64,000 nt of DNA from Dimorphilus gyrociliatus (lineage: Eukaryota > Annelida > Polychaeta > Dinophilidae): contig CAJFCJ010000007.1 in the NCBI GenBank assembly GCA_904063045.1, forward strand, positions 4,223,404 to 4,287,403, in the 5' to 3' direction. The position numbers and the translations under genes were made by a program. The notes below the pieces were generated by a model, which was given only the letters and a program-made list of their open reading frames with translations, did no database searches and was not told the origin of the DNA. Positions 59,001 to 64,000 of this stretch are shown piece by piece (the first letter of the stretch is position 1; each line of letters opens with the position of its first letter).

Positions 59001-62000
59001 ATGTCGGCCAATTCTTCTACTCATTTGCAAAAGAAGACAAAGTTTGGAGGGTAAAATTATATGAACTATTGTTTTGAAATTCTTTTACTTATCTCTGTCT
59101 TTAGGTCTAACATTCACTCAAACCGAACCAAGTATAGTCAAAAATCAACGAAATGGAGTAATCAACGCTCTCAATTCGGCGGATCTAGCGTACTGTCAGC
59201 AACATCTAGGAAAAATCTTGTTTTAGATAAGACTAATACAGAATTATGGAAACCAAAGTGTAGGGTAAGTAAACTAAACTGTAATAGTAATCCTTTTATC
59301 AAAAGTTTATCTGAACTTATAATAGGTCTATAATGAATCTGGCGACGATGTTACTCCTCTACCTTTGTATGCAATGGATCCTAACGTTAAGAGGAATCAG
59401 AGTTTTCTTATGGGGGATCATTCGGATGGAACGGTAATTATTGACTTTTATATGAATTATCATTTTTAATCAAACAATGTTCCATATTAGCCAACGGATC
59501 TTATGTCCCAACCTGGATCCAATATGGCACATCAAAGTACATTCGGTGCAGGCCCATTTACAAGATCAATAATCAGCGCATCCCAATCTGGAATATCTCA
59601 TTCACCGGAGGAGTCGTTAATCGATGATCTAACTGCTACTCAAGGCCCAAATGAAGATCAATCAAACTTTGTCTGTTAGTAATTATTATCAATCATAACT
59701 CTCCCATATGACTCCCAATATTTTTGTGCTATTTATTAGTTTCAAGAAAAGTCGAAGAAAAGATAGATACTTTAACAGAAGAGGATTTAGAAAAAGCTAT
59801 AAGGCTAGATTTATATGAAACAGAGACTATAGATATGTTTGAACTGCATCCTATATGTTTTTCTCAAGATTCTGAAGAAGCCAATCTCATTAGAGAAAGG
59901 AATGAAAAATATGCGGAGGTTTGTATTCATTATTATAATTGATAAGATCATCAATTATTTATGCTTTTACCTTCTTCTTGGTCAGTTGAAAACGAGCCGA
60001 GTTGGGAACGACCGTTATGTTGATAGAAAAATGAATACTTTCAACGAATATCCAAAGAACAAAACAGTTCAAACAATGAAAAGAACTTTTAATGTAAGGA
60101 TATTCGTAATAACCATGTACTTATTAATAACTTCTTTATAATTATATTTTAACAGGAAATTGGGGTTACTGCTACAACTTGGGATATGTATGACACGTAT
60201 AAAGCTCTTGAACCTCCACCAGGTTTAATAAATTTTGTAAATTCATCTCCTTGTTTATCTTTCAACTTAATTCAATCACTTTATAGAAAAAACTGATGAA
60301 GAAGACGAAGGTCTAGATGGTGATGAAAAATTGGATAGACTAGATAGGCCTCAAACAGGTTCAAAACCATTTGGAAAGAGTAATACAGAAATGTCGTTAG
60401 GCGATTCTATGGCTCAACAAACAGGAGTATCAACATTTGAAGACGATTTATCTGTTAGAACCAATTTAGGTTAGTCGTTTCCTACTTTTACAGAATTCTT
60501 GACCAATTAATAGATATCGTTGTATCCTAACAATTACTTTAATCCAAACCACTGCTTCTATCACCCTTTAAAAGGGAAATTTTTGGATATACACTGTATA
60601 TATACAAAAAATATACAGCGTGAAAAAAGCTTTAATACATTAAAAGCTAAATACTACGTTCACAATAAAAAATAAAAAAACTATTTTCTTTCCTGTTCTA
60701 CATAAAATATTTCCGTATAAATAACTATAGCAAAGACAATGGCCACAACCACTATGACGTCCAGCATGTTTGCACCTCTGCAATCTACTGTAGTTCGTCC
60801 TGGTACAGGTTCGTCGTTATTATAAGCAATTGATTTATGTTTGCAAAAAAAAAAACTATATGGAGAAAGACGCAGCCTCACAGCATGATTCAAAACACAC
60901 GATTTTTGCTGATTACTATTTAATTACAAAGATATCTTCATTTACTGTATGCCGTATATAAATATTTATACATGTAAAAGAAGTTATAAATTGATTAACT
61001 ATATTACAATTAAACTATTTGAATATATAATATTTACATAATATTGCACATAAAACATGTTTACATATACACGTATATATATACAATATATGGGGTACAG
61101 TATCTTTCGGTATATCAATTTCCAACCTTTTCAATATTTGTCCTATGGCTTTTCTATTAAATTTATTTACTATCAAAAAGTAGAAGGAAAGGTGTTCGCT
61201 TTCCTATGCACTTAAATATATTTTATTTATTTAAAAAGCACATGATATAAATTTCTTATCCCTCAGATTTTATATGAAATTCATTATATTGAACTATTAT
61301 ATTATATACTTATATTACTGTATAAAATATGCTTATTCTCATTTATTATTTGAACAGAGAGTCGCCTAACTATAACATCTGAATCAGCGTCTGTTCAGGC
61401 AAGAGCAGGAACATTTGAAACACTTAGCGAAGAAGCTAAAGATAAATACAGAAAGAAACAGTTTGGTCTAATTTCTAAAGTAAATTTTCATTACTTGCAC
61501 TTTGTTTCAACAATTTACTAGTAAACTATGCTTGCTATCTATTTGTTTAGTTACCAAATTTCAAAAGGGATTTAGTGATTATGGAAAGAGTTGTCAATTT
61601 AAATACTTATCAACCAAAATTAGCTACCTACCGAGACCTTCCAGTATTTCCCCCAGGTTAGCTAAATTTATTAATTTATACTATTAAAAAACTATAGTTT
61701 TTTCTTATTTATTTTTTTATTATAGATATTGAAGAAATTGTTGAATCCTTATCAGAAAAACCTGATGTTTCGAAAGACGGTACAACGTTTACTATGGGCA
61801 CTCCTACTCCAATTCCAAAGAGGGAGCCAACAGAGACTAGTATTTTGGTAATAAATAATTTTACTTATAATAACAGAAACTCTTTTCTCGATATAACCGA
61901 TTTATTCTTTCACAGTCTAAGAATATACAGGATGCCGGGGCAACACTTACAAGACTATGGATGTATCAATGTCCATTAACTAGGGGCCGTAATGTCTCCT

Positions 62001-64000
62001 GTATTGCATGGAATAAGAGTAATTTTGTTCGTATTCGCTTTATCATTTAAAAGGTTTTAGATTGATTAATGTATACATTATTCAGGATCTTTTGGCTGTT
62101 GGGTATGGTCAATTTGAATACACTAAGCAAAAACCCGGTCTTGTTTGCTGTTGGTCTTTAAAAAATCCTGAGGTTTTTATCACACATCTCTTGTCATTTT
62201 CTACTTTAGTTTTGTTTTAAACGATTTAGTTTCCTGAGAGGATTTATTATTGCCACGAAGGAGTAACGGCTCTAGACTTTTCCAAGGCACACCCAAGTTA
62301 TCTTGCCGTAAGTTTATTCAATATATTGTTTATGACCTAGTTTTTATTAATAATGGCATTAGGTTGGAATGTACGATGGCACAGTAGCAATATATAACGT
62401 AAAATCAACTAGTAACGAAACAGTTTTGGATACCTTGTAAGTATATTTATTAACATTTATTCATTTAAAATTCAATATCTTTTTTTATAAAAAAAAAACA
62501 TTTCATTTTTCTTTTATTATAAAAAAACTCCCTCAACAACTATCTCTTTTATTCTTTACTTTTTTTTTATTAAAAAAAAAACAAAATGTTAGAAAGGATA
62601 TGAGAACGGTCGACACGTAAGTAAAAATAAAGTAGTAAAGTTTTTTATTATTATTATTATTAAATAACTTAGAGGTTGAGGTTTGCATGAGCACAGCAAA
62701 AAATATTTAAAAATAAAATATTATAACTTTAATTGCTTTACAGTTTTCATATTAATATTTATAATTAATTTAATAATCAATCATGTGTATATGTGAAGAA
62801 TATTTATATAATGGTAACCATAATTAGTATTTTTATCACCTAATTACTATTCATATTTATACTGTTTATATATATATATGTAGATATAGATATATATTTA
62901 ATAACAATTCGGGTATAATGTTAACAACTAACTAATAGTGATTTTTTTCTTCGTTCTTCTGCCCCCTCCCCCTCCCTCTCCCCTAACCTAAAAAAATATC
63001 TGAAAAATCCTTTTCTCTCTCGTTCCCAAAAAAACAAACCCTTTACAGAATCTTAACAAAGAATAAAGCTCAGACGGTGTATGCACAAAATGTTCAATAG
63101 TTGTTTTATTGTCTTTAATATTATTCACACAAAAGTATACAGGCATGGTTCACTTGTTTTTTATTAAATTTTAACAATGAATGATTAACTGTTTATTATA
63201 CAAATAGGTGTTTTATGTTTAAAAAACAAACAAACAAACACACTTTTTTATTTATTAGTACTCTTAATGAATGTAGCGAATGCTTATACACTGGAATTTT
63301 TGATAATAAAAGTTGTTCGGTTCGCCTAATTTTTTTTATTTTTTATTATTTTATATTGTTAATTTGCATCATGACGATCTCTAAATAAAATTAAAGATAT
63401 GTAGATTAATTTCATTGTTACAGAGAATCGGCTGGTAAACACATTGCTCCTGTTTGGAGAGTAAATTGGGTAGAGAAGAATAGGGAACAAGATAACGAAA
63501 AATCTGAAGTTCTTGTTTCTATAGCCACTGATGGGCGAGTTATTCAATGGTCAATACGCAAAGGATTTGAAAGTTATGGTTGGTTGATAAATAGAATTTT
63601 GATGATAAGGAACCATTAACATTCCGATGGTTTTTTTTTTCCTGTTATTAGATTTGATGAAATTGAAAAGAATGCCTCAAAAGCCTATATGCCAAGGTTT
63701 AAGAAATAAAGAAAAAAGAACAGAAGCCTTTATATCCAAATTAGCCGGTGGATTATGCTTTGATTTTTGGCCTGTCGATACAAATATGTAAATATTTTCT
63801 TTAACGTATTTCTTATACATCAAATATAATATACAATAAATGAAACAGATATATAGCTGGAACTGAAGAAGGTTACATTCATAAATGTTCTTGTTCTTAC
63901 AATGAACAATTCCTGGAAACTTATACCGGCCATGCTGTAATTAATACTATCTAATGTAATTAAAAAAATAATAAAAGCTCCTTGATTTTTTGTTTTAGGG
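59001..64000 (+). CDS. DNAI4: Axonemal dynein intermediate chain 4 (WDR78), 3'-truncated by window
   Basis: Inner-arm (I1/f) dynein intermediate chain of motile cilia. Many exons; first exon 59001-59050 (MSANSSTHLQKKTKFGG), second from 59105. Conserved N-terminal blocks are LYETETIDMFELHPI, SEEANLIRERNEKYAE, VGNDRYVDRKMNTFNEYPKN and VTATTWDMYDTYKAL. After a 0.9-kb intron come GTFETLSEEAKDKYRKKQ-type sequence and MERVVNLNTYQPKLATYRDL. The WD40 propeller begins with LWMYQCPLTRGRNVSCIAWN, then DLLAVGYGQFEY, GLVCCWSLKNPEFPER, YLAVGMYDGTVAIYNV, GKHIAPVWRVNWVEK, LVSIATDGRVIQW and YIAGTEEGYIHKCSCSYNEQ. The frame is open at the window edge after a terminal acceptor; the last repeats and the stop lie beyond. 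Human DNAI4 has the same order. Confidence 0.92.
60681..60893 (-). CDS. Possible membrane micropeptide nested in a DNAI4 intron
   Basis: A 70-codon antisense frame inside the largest DNAI4 intron. Its second half reads ANMLDVIVVVAIVFAIVIYT then EIFYVEQERK: a clean transmembrane helix with charged flank. Base composition of 60715-60810 is less AT-rich than the rest of the intron and codons look used. An ATTAAA poly-A variant lies downstream on the same strand, near 60640. No family recognised. The real start could be the inner Met, giving 28 residues. Confidence 0.3.
   Translation of the reverse strand: MNHAVRLRLSPYSFFFCKHKSIAYNNDEPVPGRTTVDCRGANMLDVIVVVAIVFAIVIYTEIFYVEQERK
62593..62616 (+). 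other. Candidate 24-nt cassette microexon of DNAI4
   Basis: Flanked by TTAG and GTAAGT. Its inclusion keeps phase and would insert eight residues (about KDMRTVDT) between LDTL and ESAGKH in the WD40 region. Direct joining of the flanking exons gives the sequence closer to the human protein, so the element would be optional. Confidence 0.35.

Overview
This is AT-rich nuclear DNA from an animal with a compact genome. Genes lie close together on both strands, most introns are 45-110 nt with GT-AG ends, and nearly every gene is a recognisable metazoan orthologue. Motile-cilium genes (axonemal dynein intermediate chain, TTLL11), an intermediate filament protein with a long lamin/protostome-type rod, a sulfonylurea receptor and lactate dehydrogenase point to a bilaterian, most likely a protostome. 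The density and intron size would fit a miniaturised annelid such as Dimorphilus; that name is an inference from architecture only. I see no transposon, CRISPR array, tRNA, rRNA or prokaryotic operon.

Layout, left to right. 0.4-9.5 kb: MGST1 (+), a CNBD2-like double cyclic-nucleotide-binding protein (+), an unrecognised mucin-like type II membrane protein (-) and TTLL11 (+). 9.7-14.7 kb: a C2H2 zinc-finger protein (-) and MCFD2 (-). 15-19.4 kb: mitoguardin (+) and the Na+/H+ exchanger NHE8 (+). 19.5-22.9 kb: a small membrane protein (-), MRPL33 (-, found only by joining three short exons) and TDRD3 (-). 23.3-31 kb: MOGS (+), Elongin C (-) and Transportin-3 (+). 31.4-38.1 kb: peroxisomal Lon LONP2 (-), TMEM222 (-) and an intermediate filament protein (-). 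40.2-44.4 kb: RNF113A (+), an SLC16-type transporter (-) and a coiled-coil orphan (-). 44.7-49.6 kb: an F-box/LRR protein (+), L-lactate dehydrogenase (+) and AIP (-). 51.1-64 kb: a SUR-type ABCC transporter (+), an FBXO30/40-like protein (-) and DNAI4/WDR78 (+), which runs off the right edge.

The genes do not form a single pathway. Loose groups are the secretory pathway (MOGS, MCFD2, NHE8, TMEM222), mitochondria and peroxisomes (mitoguardin, MRPL33, LONP2), ubiquitin and RNA processing (Elongin C, RNF113A, TDRD3, two F-box proteins, TNPO3 importing splicing factors) and cilia (DNAI4, TTLL11, possibly CNBD2). Many neighbours are convergent or divergent with very short gaps, so overlapping 3' ends and shared promoters are expected. 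I did not find a convincing undescribed multi-gene system. The best leads are local: putative ciliary RFX/forkhead sites upstream of DNAI4, candidate alternative exons in DNAI4, a possible membrane micropeptide nested antisense in a DNAI4 intron, and several orphan small or membrane proteins.
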